64,000 nt of DNA, taken from positions 124,001 through 188,000 of the forward strand of contig OZ025694.1 of the NCBI GenBank assembly GCA_964019335.1, read 5' to 3'. Position 1 is the first letter of the stretch. Every line of letters begins with the position of its first letter. Positions 40,968 through 49,583 of the stretch are shown here, in pieces. The position numbers and the translations under genes are program-made. Under the pieces are notes generated by a model. That model did no database searches and was not told the DNA's origin. It saw only the letters and a list, made by a program, of their open reading frames with translations. The DNA is from Diplonema japonicum (taxonomy: Eukaryota; Euglenozoa; Diplonemea; Diplonemida; Diplonemidae).

Positions 40968-41807
40968 ATGCAACGTGAACTGAGACGTAAAATAGCAAAA
41001 CACCTTGTGAGGGACCTAACCCGGGCTTCGAGGCTTGAGAAGGGGAACGTAAAGGAGAGGATACTGAACTTGCAGATTCCGTGTGTGGTGGAGTTCCACG
41101 GCTCGGGGTCTGAGGAGCCGCATAGCATCACGGACTGGAAAAGCTTCATGAAGCTTCCACCTATGGTGGAGAGGTTGGTGAGGGAAAACAGTGAAGGGGC
41201 GGAGCTTAGATTGGATTGGGAAAAGTTTAAACAAGATATCGTGGAACCCATGTGGTGTGGGAAGGATGCGGGTTTGGAGAAAGAAGCCTTCGACGTTCTA
41301 AAATTCACCGCCGGGCAGAAAGAGCTAAAAGAGGTTTCAAGAACAACCCTCGACAACGGAGTTTGCATATCAACCATGACAGGAAGGGTGGAGAACGGGG
41401 CAAACTTTTTCTTCTGCTATAGAATCACAGTTGAGAACCAAACCAACACGGGGATCAGGCTCATCGCGCGAAATCTCAACTTCTTCACCAACGAGAACAA
41501 CCTCTCTGCCTCTGTTCAAAGCGGGTTCGGAGTCGTTGGCCATACCCCACTACTCTTCCCAGGAATGGCCTTTACCTGGCAGTCTGGGTGCGAGCTGAGC
41601 ACTCCCACCGGTCACATGACAGGTTCGCTTGAATTCGCCACCGAGAATACCGACACCTGGGAAAAACACAAAGCAGCGTCGCAGCAAGCCCCCACCCTGG
41701 ATTTCTATCGATCCTGTGCAAACGGCACCTTCACCGCAACCCTCCCCACCATCCCCTTTGGGAAGAACCCCGCACTCTCCATACTCGAATCTGACCCTGT
41801 TCATTAA
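40968..41807 (+). CDS. ApaG-domain protein
   Basis: 279 residues. The C-terminal half carries the ApaG fold (fibronectin-III-like beta sandwich): FFFCYRITVENQTNTGIRLI, ARNLNFF, GFGVVGHTPLLFPGMAFTW, and SGCELSTPTGHMTGSLEF, matching the family pattern of an IEN strand, GVVGxxPxLxPG and TPxGxMxG. The family was defined in bacteria and occurs in eukaryotic FBXO3 and POLDIP2, where it binds partner proteins. The N-terminal about 125 residues are helical and unrecognised; no F-box or YccV domain is seen. Molecular role unknown, likely protein-protein interaction. The start chosen is the first ATG, after an A/G-rich leader. Confidence 0.82.
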   Translation: MQRELRRKIAKHLVRDLTRASRLEKGNVKERILNLQIPCVVEFHGSGSEEPHSITDWKSFMKLPPMVERLVRENSEGAELRLDWEKFKQDIVEPMWCGKDAGLEKEAFDVLKFTAGQKELKEVSRTTLDNGVCISTMTGRVENGANFFFCYRITVENQTNTGIRLIARNLNFFTNENNLSASVQSGFGVVGHTPLLFPGMAFTWQSGCELSTPTGHMTGSLEFATENTDTWEKHKAASQQAPTLDFYRSCANGTFTATLPTIPFGKNPALSILESDPVH

Positions 41808-42201
41808 AATATTCCTCCCCCCCCCCCCCTTTCCCGCAAGTAAAAGTGTGCAATGTGATGTGTATTTTTTGTTGTTTTTTTTTTGTTTCTTAAGTAAGGG
41901 CTGATTTTTGACGCTACCCCCTCTTCAAAAAAAAAAGAAAAGAAAAAGAAAAAAAAGAAAGAAAAGAAAACCGCTTGGAATATCCATCGTGTCCTAGAAA
42001 AAAAAAAATGACATGAAAAAAACCTCGAGAAAACCCTGCTATCCGAGGGTGGGCGTCAAAATCAGCCTGTGAAAGTGTTTCCCCCCCCCCCCCCTTTTTT
42101 AGACTGAAACATTCTCTCTATGCCCCCCCCCCCCCCCCCCCCCTCAGCATGCAACACTTCCTGAAATAATAGCAGGGAAAGGGAGGGTGGCAATATATGG
42201 T
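41808..42201. other. Intergenic with long C tracts
   Basis: No gene seen. Long C runs end in CCCTCAG (AG at 42146-42147), a candidate acceptor 55 nt before the next ATG. Confidence 0.6.
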
Positions 42202-43620
42202 ATGGAAACTTTCGTCCAAGCAAAGCCATGGAACCGCCGGACCACAGAGGGTTATATGGAGGCCAAGCTTCGCAAGACATTGGAGATCCAGAAGGAAAGG
42301 ATCACAGATGACAAGACAAGCCTGCGAAACCTCAATGAGAGAGACGAGAGAACACGAAGAAACCAGAGAAGGAAAGCAGTGAAATACCCAAAGGAGGTCA
42401 CCATAGGGAAAAATACCTACTACAAAACTGATGAAGTGTTCCACGAAGATCTACCAGTGTGGGTAGGCCCCCGCCATGAGGACGAGGGGGGCGTGGTGTA
42501 CTCCGAGCAGGGGAAATGGTGCGTAGGCGAGTCAGAAAAAATACTGACGGACGGGCATATCGTGAAGAGCAAATCGAGAAAAACGTTGAAACCCCATCAC
42601 AACCAACCCCCTCCCGAAGACGGTGCGGAATGGGCTGCTGTTTCAGTAACCGTATCGCATATGGGACGGGAGTACTCTGAATTTCTATTCAACATGTCTG
42701 CAATATCCCCTGCGTGCTCGGTGAACAGTTCCCTTAAAAACTATTCGACAGTTCTCAGCTATCTCTCATCCATGCTCTCAAAAGCGCAAGCTGCCGCCTC
42801 TGCCTTCTATTCAACGCCAACAGACGCAACTGCAAAAGATCTAGCGCCGTTCGCATCAGTATGCCTGTACTTGTCGTCCTACGCATCTGCCGAGCAGGCA
42901 ACAGAACGTGTGTTTTACCCTGTAGAGGGTTCCTCGTTTGATTTTTCACGTACAGCGGTTTCTCGAATGGTCCCGTGCCCTATACTATGCACGAGAGAGA
43001 AGGGTGGCAGCAAGGTTGCGGTGGCTTCGAAGTGGTATCGGGAAATGAGTGAAAGTGAGCTTGTGATGGTGCCTGCTATGGTGTTGTCACGGAATGGCGT
43101 GGTGAGGTGTAAACGGCCTCTCGGATCCGTTTCGGGAAGCAGGGTGGCGCACCCTTGCATGAAGCCGACGGGAACTGGCGTTGAAAAGATTGTTTTTGTG
43201 ATAGAGATTGGGTCGCCTCTCGACTTATTCTTGTTGCAGACGTCCGTTCTGCAGCTTCCCGGTGTCGGTGTTGGGTTCAACGTAGTTTTGTTCACGCGGT
43301 TGATGTGTGCCTCGGTCTGGGCAGGGTTTGCACCACCCGACACCGTCTTGACGCTGACATCCCTCGCCCCCTACTCTGAATCTTCTACTTCTGAACGGTC
43401 GCTTCATTCTGCCCTCCGCTACGCGGCGGCCATGGGTCCCGACTGCGTCATGGTGTCCATCCTCACGGTGCCTGAACCGACCGAAGATTTTCTCCCCACA
43501 CTCCGCAGCCTAGTCGAGTCAGGTGTTGAGTGCGGTTGGTACCAACCGGAATCGATAGAGATGGAGATGGAGTCCAACAGTTTTTGTGTCTCTGATGTGT
43601 GTTCTGTGTATACATTTTAG
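42202..43620 (+). CDS. Hypothetical protein, unrecognised
   Basis: 472 residues from the first ATG. The N-terminal about 65 residues are strongly basic and helical (coiled-coil-like, RTRRNQRRK). Residues about 70-135 contain WVGPRHEDEGGVVYSEQGKW. The second half is mixed alpha/beta with Ser/Ala-rich helices and hydrophobic strands (VFVIEIGSPLDLFLLQ, GVGFNVVLFTRLMCASVW). I could not tie it to a known family; I considered an ADP-ribosyltransferase fold but saw no convincing R-S-E motif set. No signal peptide. Confidence 0.65.
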   Translation: METFVQAKPWNRRTTEGYMEAKLRKTLEIQKERITDDKTSLRNLNERDERTRRNQRRKAVKYPKEVTIGKNTYYKTDEVFHEDLPVWVGPRHEDEGGVVYSEQGKWCVGESEKILTDGHIVKSKSRKTLKPHHNQPPPEDGAEWAAVSVTVSHMGREYSEFLFNMSAISPACSVNSSLKNYSTVLSYLSSMLSKAQAAASAFYSTPTDATAKDLAPFASVCLYLSSYASAEQATERVFYPVEGSSFDFSRTAVSRMVPCPILCTREKGGSKVAVASKWYREMSESELVMVPAMVLSRNGVVRCKRPLGSVSGSRVAHPCMKPTGTGVEKIVFVIEIGSPLDLFLLQTSVLQLPGVGVGFNVVLFTRLMCASVWAGFAPPDTVLTLTSLAPYSESSTSERSLHSALRYAAAMGPDCVMVSILTVPEPTEDFLPTLRSLVESGVECGWYQPESIEMEMESNSFCVSDVCSVYTF

Positions 43621-43744
43621 TTTTTTTTTTATTATTTTTTTTTTTTTTTTTCGCCCGAGGAAAAAAACCTGAATTATATCGAAGGTTTTTTTTTTTTTTT
43701 TTTTTTTTCTCTTTTTTTTCCCTAAAAAAAAAGGAGGGAAAAAA

Positions 43745-45436
43745 ATGGGAAATTGCAGCTCCGATGAAAAGCAAAGCAAGCAGGCCGCGCAAATGAGGGC
43801 GCTGGAGGCAAGGCGGGTGCCCGGTAAGAAGAGACAGCAAATGGGCCCTGCTAACGGGGTATTATCTGCAAGAAGCAGCTCACCAGGCAAGAGGATGGGT
43901 AAGTCCCCCGCAGAGCGCAGCAGGCGCATGACGCTGCAGCCCCCACAACTAACAGGAATCACCGCGTTAAACAGAAAGACGTCTAAGGTACAGGACAACA
44001 GGTCGCCGCCCCTTACCGTGCTGTCCTTGGAAACCCCGAGATTCGACGACCTACTAAGCGAGGAGGCTGCTATTCTGTCAAATCTCAGCAGTCCACCCGC
44101 CGACACCGCACTGATGAAAACACAGAAAGAATCCGTTTTCGCAGATTGGAACGAATTCCACTGGCCGTGGGTATGGGAACTCGCAGAACCCCCGAATCCA
44201 TACAAGTCAACCACTGACGACTACAAATCGTTCTTGAAAACCTTCAGAATACTAACGGCAAGCGAGGTTCAAGCCCACGAAGCATGGAAGACATCGGACC
44301 TCGACGAAGCTAAAAGGATCCTGGACGCGGAGGACAACAATGAAGTAGATGTTCTGAGCTGCACTGTGCTGTCTGATGGTTCCTCAACGTTGGGGACACC
44401 ACTGTCAGAAAACCTAATGAGCACGTATCAAGGGAACAAGGTCATCGTGTACAAGAAGCACGACGACGTTCTCAACGAGAGGGTGGAGGACCCCTCCGAC
44501 TACTGCATGACACCGTACGTAAAAAACTCAGAGCAGACAGAGGTCATCACCCGCTCCCTTTCAAAATGCCCGTTGTTTTCCCACCTTATACGTCCTGTTG
44601 AGATACAACAAATCGCATTGGCCATGCGCCCGGTGTCCTTCCGTAAAGGCGAGGAAGTACTCCGCAGAGGCTGTTTGCCCAGGGCAACCACCACCGTTGG
44701 CCTCTTCGTCGTGTATAACGGACGGCTAACCATCGATGATATGTATGACATCGTCAGAGGAAAGATTTACGGTGGATACCTAGCTACAGGTGTCGCAGGG
44801 CAGGTTCGTGGAAAGCACAATGTGACAGCAGCAACGGATGTTGATGCATTTGTGTTGGAGAACAATGTTTTTTCCGGTGTGATGGGTGCGCTGGCGTATC
44901 AAAAGAGAAATCTTTACGCATCGTGGCTGGACAGGCTTCCGTTGCTCAAAAACCTCAGCGGGATGCAGCTTCTTCAGCTGTCCGATGCCTTAGAGGAACA
45001 CATATATCGTCAGGGGGAGAAAATCATTTCCTTCGGTACGAAAGGCGAATGGATGCATTTCATAGTAGAGGGCGAAGTCGACGTATGGGGCAGAGACGAA
45101 CGGGACCATGTACTAATTCCAGGGCTTCGAAAATATGTGTGCACCTTTGGGCCAGGACACCCTGTTGGTTACCTTGAGTTCTTCGATAGCGATGTGTCCT
45201 CCCGCACCATCGCTGATGTGGAAGCACGTTCTGCTACTGTTATAACAGCCCGGCTGAGCAGGGACCATTTTGAGGCGAGCATGGGGCCCGTTAAGGATAT
45301 CCTACAAGAACTCACGGAAGCTCCTGAATACGCTTACTACAGGAAGACCCAGGCTCAGCGTAAAATGCCTCCCCGTTCCCCTTCACCTGAGCTGCTCAAT
45401 TTGGAAGATGTGTTAGATGAGTTTGAAGATGACTAG
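43745..45436 (+). CDS. Lipid-anchored cyclic-nucleotide-binding-domain protein
   Basis: 563 residues. MGNCSS at the N-terminus is a dual myristoylation/palmitoylation signal, so membrane anchoring is likely. A long Ser/Lys-rich and acidic region (1-270) precedes two tandem cNMP-binding-type domains, at about 275-380 (VEIQQIALAMRPVSFRKGEEVLRRG) and about 390-520 (LPLLKNLSGMQLLQLSDALEE, then IYRQGEKIISFGTKGEWMHFIVEGEV). In the second, the phosphate-binding cassette region reads GYLEFFDSDVSSRTIADVEA, retaining the glutamate and arginine that contact cyclic nucleotide. The first lacks a clear cassette. The layout resembles a PKA regulatory subunit pair but has no inhibitor sequence that I can see. 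Ligand may be cAMP, cGMP or none; kinetoplastid PKA-R homologues are known to bind other ligands. Confidence 0.75.
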   Translation: MGNCSSDEKQSKQAAQMRALEARRVPGKKRQQMGPANGVLSARSSSPGKRMGKSPAERSRRMTLQPPQLTGITALNRKTSKVQDNRSPPLTVLSLETPRFDDLLSEEAAILSNLSSPPADTALMKTQKESVFADWNEFHWPWVWELAEPPNPYKSTTDDYKSFLKTFRILTASEVQAHEAWKTSDLDEAKRILDAEDNNEVDVLSCTVLSDGSSTLGTPLSENLMSTYQGNKVIVYKKHDDVLNERVEDPSDYCMTPYVKNSEQTEVITRSLSKCPLFSHLIRPVEIQQIALAMRPVSFRKGEEVLRRGCLPRATTTVGLFVVYNGRLTIDDMYDIVRGKIYGGYLATGVAGQVRGKHNVTAATDVDAFVLENNVFSGVMGALAYQKRNLYASWLDRLPLLKNLSGMQLLQLSDALEEHIYRQGEKIISFGTKGEWMHFIVEGEVDVWGRDERDHVLIPGLRKYVCTFGPGHPVGYLEFFDSDVSSRTIADVEARSATVITARLSRDHFEASMGPVKDILQELTEAPEYAYYRKTQAQRKMPPRSPSPELLNLEDVLDEFEDD

Positions 45437-46488
45437 TAGGAAGGGTGGTGGTGGTGAAGGGGAGGTAAAGCTCTGTCAAAGCCATTCCTTTTATGAGAAA
45501 AAAACTGCTATTTAGACTCACCAAGGTGCCCCCCCCCCCCCCCCCCCCCCAAGTTTCAGAAAAATCCAGCAGTCCATCACCAACCCTTCAGATGGGCCTG
45601 TACGTGGTCGTGTGCACAATCAGTGACCTAGTGGCTTGTTCGTAAAGAAGATCGCCGACTGGAACCACGGCTTCCTTTCGAGGCTTACCTTTTTTAAGTT
45701 TTAGCATAGTAGTTTCTGAATATTTAGGCTCCTGGATTTACCACTTGCGGTACCGTGGTAGTCACGGACAGGGTTTACCTGAGATCCTGCCGAACTGCCT
45801 TGAGGCACTAGGGGGCGGACTATGGGCATTTCTAAAACTTAAGGGTCTAGTTAGCATTCCACCCAAAAAAAAAAAAAAAAAAAAAAAAAAAAGGAAAAAA
45901 AAAAAAGGTACAGCTGGCAGATGTGTATGTCTTTTTTTCGTCTTTTTCGTTCCCCCCAAAAAAAAACGAAATCTTTTTTTATCCCGCTTTTAATTACTTT
46001 TGCTGGAGGAGCAAGTACTTTGTTCCACCGTTTTTTTTTTCTTTTTTTTTTTCTCTTTTTTTCTTTCCTTCTTTTTTTTTTCTTCTAGGCACAAGCCGCC
46101 TCTATCCCCTCCACAAAACAAACAAAAAAAATACAAGCCCCTCCTTTCCAGGAGAGCCTAATTTCTATTTTCCTTTCTCGTTTTCTTTTTTAGGGAAAAA
46201 AAAGAAGAAGAAAGAAAAAAAGAAACGTGCCCGCTTTGTTCGCTGCCTCTTGCACGAACTTTTGGCGCATCGACAACCTCCACACACACACTGCAACGCC
46301 TTCAATTTTTATTGTACTGCTATTTCTTTTCCCCCCCCCCCTCTCCCCCCCCCCTTTTTTTTTTCTCTTTTTCCACCTCTCTCTCTCCCTCCCTCATTTT
46401 TCGTTTTTTTTTTTTTTTTTTTTTGTGTACCACCAGAAAGCAAAAACAGAGGGAGCGGGGGGAGGGAAAAAATAAAAAAAATAAGAAA
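45437..46488. other. Intergenic region with long C, A and T runs
   Basis: No gene seen. A 20-base sequence near 45836-45855 (AACTTAAGGGTCTAGTTAGC) recurs with one indel and one change at 55413-55433. A C/T-rich tract ends in CACCAG at 46436, a candidate acceptor for the next gene. Confidence 0.6.
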
Positions 46489-46812
46489 ATGTCAGCAGTA
46501 ACAAGACTGTGTTTGGCAGTATCGATAATCGTTGCCTTCGGCTGCTCCCTGCAATACTACTTAGGGCTGGATTTTTCGGACGACGCGTGCTGGGCCGGCG
46601 GGGCCCCGTGCAGACAGGCAATTGGAGCGCTCCTCCGCGTAGGCCTCACATATGCAGCGTGCTGCGTATCACCCTACACCATTTTACTCCTACTAGGATC
46701 CCAAGTATTCAACACCACCACCGACGCCATTCTAGGCGTAGCGGGTATCGCCACAGGGCTCGCCATATGGTGGGCTACAACTAGAAACTGCGAGAAGGTT
46801 AAAATAAATTGA
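46489..46812 (+). CDS. Small multi-pass membrane protein
   Basis: 107 residues with three hydrophobic segments: about 5-25 (LCLAVSIIVAFGCSLQYYLG), 47-71 and 78-96. Several cysteines (8, 19, 34, 41, 58, 59, 101), of which the pair between the first two spans (ACWAGGAPC) could form a disulfide loop. Family not recognised. The ATG follows AATAAGAAA, the A-rich leader type seen throughout. It lies 140 bp upstream of the P2X-like gene, but nothing links them functionally. Confidence 0.65.
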   Translation: MSAVTRLCLAVSIIVAFGCSLQYYLGLDFSDDACWAGGAPCRQAIGALLRVGLTYAACCVSPYTILLLLGSQVFNTTTDAILGVAGIATGLAIWWATTRNCEKVKIN

Positions 46813-46953
46813 GTTTCTTCTTCTTTTTTTTTTAATTTTTTTTTTTTATAGAAAACGATATATTTTCCATTACCGAAACACAGGATGTTAACGGGCTCCG
46901 AAAGGCCAAACTTCAGACAGTCCGTGCCAGCACAATCGGAAGAGAAAAAAAAA

Positions 46954-48204
46954 ATGGGGATTCTAAACATGTTCGAGGGCAAGTTCGGCGACATCGACCA
47001 TGTTTTCGCCTTTCAAACAGGCAAGGTAGTCGTCCTCAAGGACAGAGTCCTCGGTCTTCTCGCCATCGGACTTAAAATCTCCATTGTCATATACCTTATC
47101 ATCACCGTGATCCTTAACAAAGGATATCTCATCATAGAACAACCAAGAGGCACGTCTCGCATGACGCTGGAAATGGCTTCTTGGGACGATGTACGCGCGG
47201 AAACAAATTTATCGTATTGCACAAATCCGATCTCGGGGGGGCCGAACGCTAATGTTGACAGGAGTGTGATCGACTGCTCGTACCTTGACACGGATTCGGT
47301 CGTTCTACCATCGCTTGGGAATCAGTTCTTCGTTTCAACAAGAATGAAGTTTTCAACGTTGAATTACAACGGGTGCGCCGGCGGGCAGTACGGCGCGAAC
47401 TTATCTTGCATCGAGGCCAATCTGTTTCCTTCAGAATCTGAAAAAAAAGCAACGTTTGTAGCGGGAATCGAAGCAGCGACATTGTTCATCGGCCACACCA
47501 TTGAAGGCCGCGGTGAAGTTGAAGTGGAAAAACAACTCACAGAAATGTCCGGGGAGGTGTTGGATTGCAACGGCAACACCGTGAAAAAAATGCCGAAAAA
47601 AGACCCTAAAATGTCAAATTTCGACGATCTCCGAGCGAACCGAATTTTCAAAATCGGTGATTTGTTGAAATGGGCTCGCCCGGGCATGCATAAGTCTTGT
47701 GGGGATGGGGTGATCCTCGACAAGAAGTCAAATCTCGATCCAAGCCAGCCTAATGCGACACTAAGGTACGATGGCATTGTGCTGCATGTTGTTCTTGATT
47801 ATGACAATACCGGTGGGAGCTCTCAGGATGAAGTTGATTACACAATGAAGCTTACTGCTGTGTTGACCTCCGACCCCAAATACGTTACGCTGGATGCTAT
47901 GGCCGATCGCCCTGGTGAGAAAATGAAGATTAACCGCCATGGTGTTCACATTATCGTTGTCCAGACTGGTAAGCTCGGGAAATTTTCCTTTTCCGCGCTT
48001 GTCATCTCCGGTACCGCCGGTCTTGGACTTCTTGCCATTGCTACCACCATAACAGACCTTCTCGCGAAGTTTGTCATGCCGCTGAAGGAGGAATACAGAA
48101 AGATGATTTTTGAGTACTCGGAGGATTACTCCGATGTGAAGGACAAGAAGGAAGCCGAGCTGCAGATGGGGCTTGTGAACAATGAACAGGAAGGGAAAAT
48201 ATGA
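46954..48204 (+). CDS. P2X-like ATP-gated cation channel subunit
   Basis: 416 residues from the ATG after an A-run (an upstream in-frame ATG at 46885 would add 23). Two membrane spans flank a large extracellular loop, the P2X layout: VFAFQTGKVVVLKDR then TM1 (about 32-52, IGLKISIVIYLIITVIL) ending NKGY, as in the family's KGYQ. The loop includes IFKIGDLLKWA, matching FxLGDI. TM2 (about 352-375) follows HIIVVQTGKLGKFSF, and the exit LKEEYRKMIFEYSEDY resembles the YKxxKYKxVED tail. P2X subunits form trimeric ATP-gated channels, in protists sometimes intracellular. The canonical ATP-binding NFR motif and the vertebrate cysteine pattern are not evident, so ligand and localisation are uncertain. 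Confidence 0.82.
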   Translation: MGILNMFEGKFGDIDHVFAFQTGKVVVLKDRVLGLLAIGLKISIVIYLIITVILNKGYLIIEQPRGTSRMTLEMASWDDVRAETNLSYCTNPISGGPNANVDRSVIDCSYLDTDSVVLPSLGNQFFVSTRMKFSTLNYNGCAGGQYGANLSCIEANLFPSESEKKATFVAGIEAATLFIGHTIEGRGEVEVEKQLTEMSGEVLDCNGNTVKKMPKKDPKMSNFDDLRANRIFKIGDLLKWARPGMHKSCGDGVILDKKSNLDPSQPNATLRYDGIVLHVVLDYDNTGGSSQDEVDYTMKLTAVLTSDPKYVTLDAMADRPGEKMKINRHGVHIIVVQTGKLGKFSFSALVISGTAGLGLLAIATTITDLLAKFVMPLKEEYRKMIFEYSEDYSDVKDKKEAELQMGLVNNEQEGKI

Positions 48205-48253
48205 GGGGGAGGGGAGGAAAAAAAATCTCTCTTTTTTTTTGATGTATTCGCTT

Positions 48254-48295
<42 letters not shown>

Positions 48296-48925
48296 TGTAA
48301 TGTTACCCCCATTTCCCCCAATTTTTTTTTTTTTTATATTTTATCTTCGCTCTTTTTTTTTTTTTTCTTTTTTTTTTTTTTTTTGCAAGAACGAGTCTTT
48401 GACTTGTCTAAACAAAAAGGGGAACGTTGGCAACGTGTTTCGGGTTGACAAACTTCTCCAGGTTTTACCCGGGCACATACAAACAACGGCTAGTTCCTCT
48501 TTTCTCTTTTTTTTTTTTTATTATTATTACCTTACGAGTTGTACTTAGTTATTTGTGTTGAGACGGGGGGGGGGGGGGGGGAGAAAGAAAAAAGCAAGCA
48601 TATTTTTGTGACTATTTTATTTGTATTGTGTTGACCGTTCAGAAAGAAATATGGGATCGGGTGTGGGTTGCCACTATTTTTATTTACCCCCCCCCTTTTG
48701 CGTGGATGAAAATGCAAAAGAAAGATTTTCCGAAAAGAAAAAAAAAAGAATAATTGTTACAATGGAATGATAAAAGGGAAAAAAATGCGGGGGGGGGGGG
48801 GGGATTCCTTTTGTTTTTTTTTCTGTTCTTGCTTTGTTTTTTGTTTTTGTTTTTGTTTTTTTTTTCCCCCTTATCCTCCCAAAAACTTATAAAAGAAAAT
48901 TGGCACACACCAGCCTCAACAGTAG

Positions 48926-49085
48926 CCACCGTGACTTAAGTTTCTCTTTGGTTCTTTTTCCTTTTTTTTTCCCCCCTTCTTTTTTTCTTTCTATCTAGGA
49001 CAATCAGGCCAAAAAAGCCGAAAAATACTGACTTTCCGTGATGGGTGAATGCGAGTCGGTTTCGGCACAGTGGTATAGAACGGGG
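48926..49085 (+). repeat. Local direct duplication, copy 1
   Basis: CACCGTGACTTAAGTTTCTC near its start and CTGACTTTCCGTGATGGGT near its end both recur in the same order at 49233-49478, with homopolymer-length changes between them. Confidence 0.65.
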
Positions 49086-49232
49086 GGAAAAAAAGGAGGG
49101 AGAAAAAAAAATTCCCCCCCCTTTTTTTTTTGTCCCTTTATCTTTTCATTTTTTTTTTGTTTTGTTTTCCATTTCTCTCACCCTTTCTCCCCAAAGCATA
49201 TTTAAAAAAAAAAAAAAAAAAAAAAAACACAC

Positions 49233-49478
49233 CCACCGTGACTTAAGTTTCTCTTTGGTTTTCTTTCTTTTTTATTTCTTCTTTTTTTTCTTCTTTTATT
49301 CTTCTTTTATTCTTCTTCTTTTCCATTCCACACAGGGCAAGGGGCCAGGCAAAGCCGGGTGGTCATCATTGGCAAAAAATAACTTTGCTTTAAAAAAAAA
49401 AAAAAAATAGTCTAAAATGTCTAAAGAAATGCTGACTTTCGTGATGGGTACGAGGCGGTTTCAATACAGTGGTATGGA
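49233..49478 (+). repeat. Local direct duplication, copy 2
   Basis: Second, longer copy; the extra length is mainly T-rich and A-rich sequence. Confidence 0.65.
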
Positions 49479-49583
49479 AAAAAAAAGGGGGGGGGGAGAG
49501 GAAGAAAAAAGCACACACACACACACACACACATAGGGTACCCTGATAAGCGAGAACAAAACTTCTTCGAGATGTACTATAAA

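Larger units (their letters stand above)
48205..49583. other. Intergenic, homopolymers and a local duplication
   Basis: No gene seen. Contains poly-A/T/G runs and a degenerate direct duplication (48926-49085 and 49233-49478). Confidence 0.6.

Noticed and set aside
42202-43620. ADP-ribosyltransferase assignment
   Set aside because: Only vague strand-like similarity; no R-S-E catalytic pattern could be placed.
46885-46953. Upstream ATG for the P2X-like protein
   Set aside because: Adds a low-complexity basic stretch; the ATG at 46954 has the A-rich leader and leaves a normal P2X N-terminus. Not excluded.
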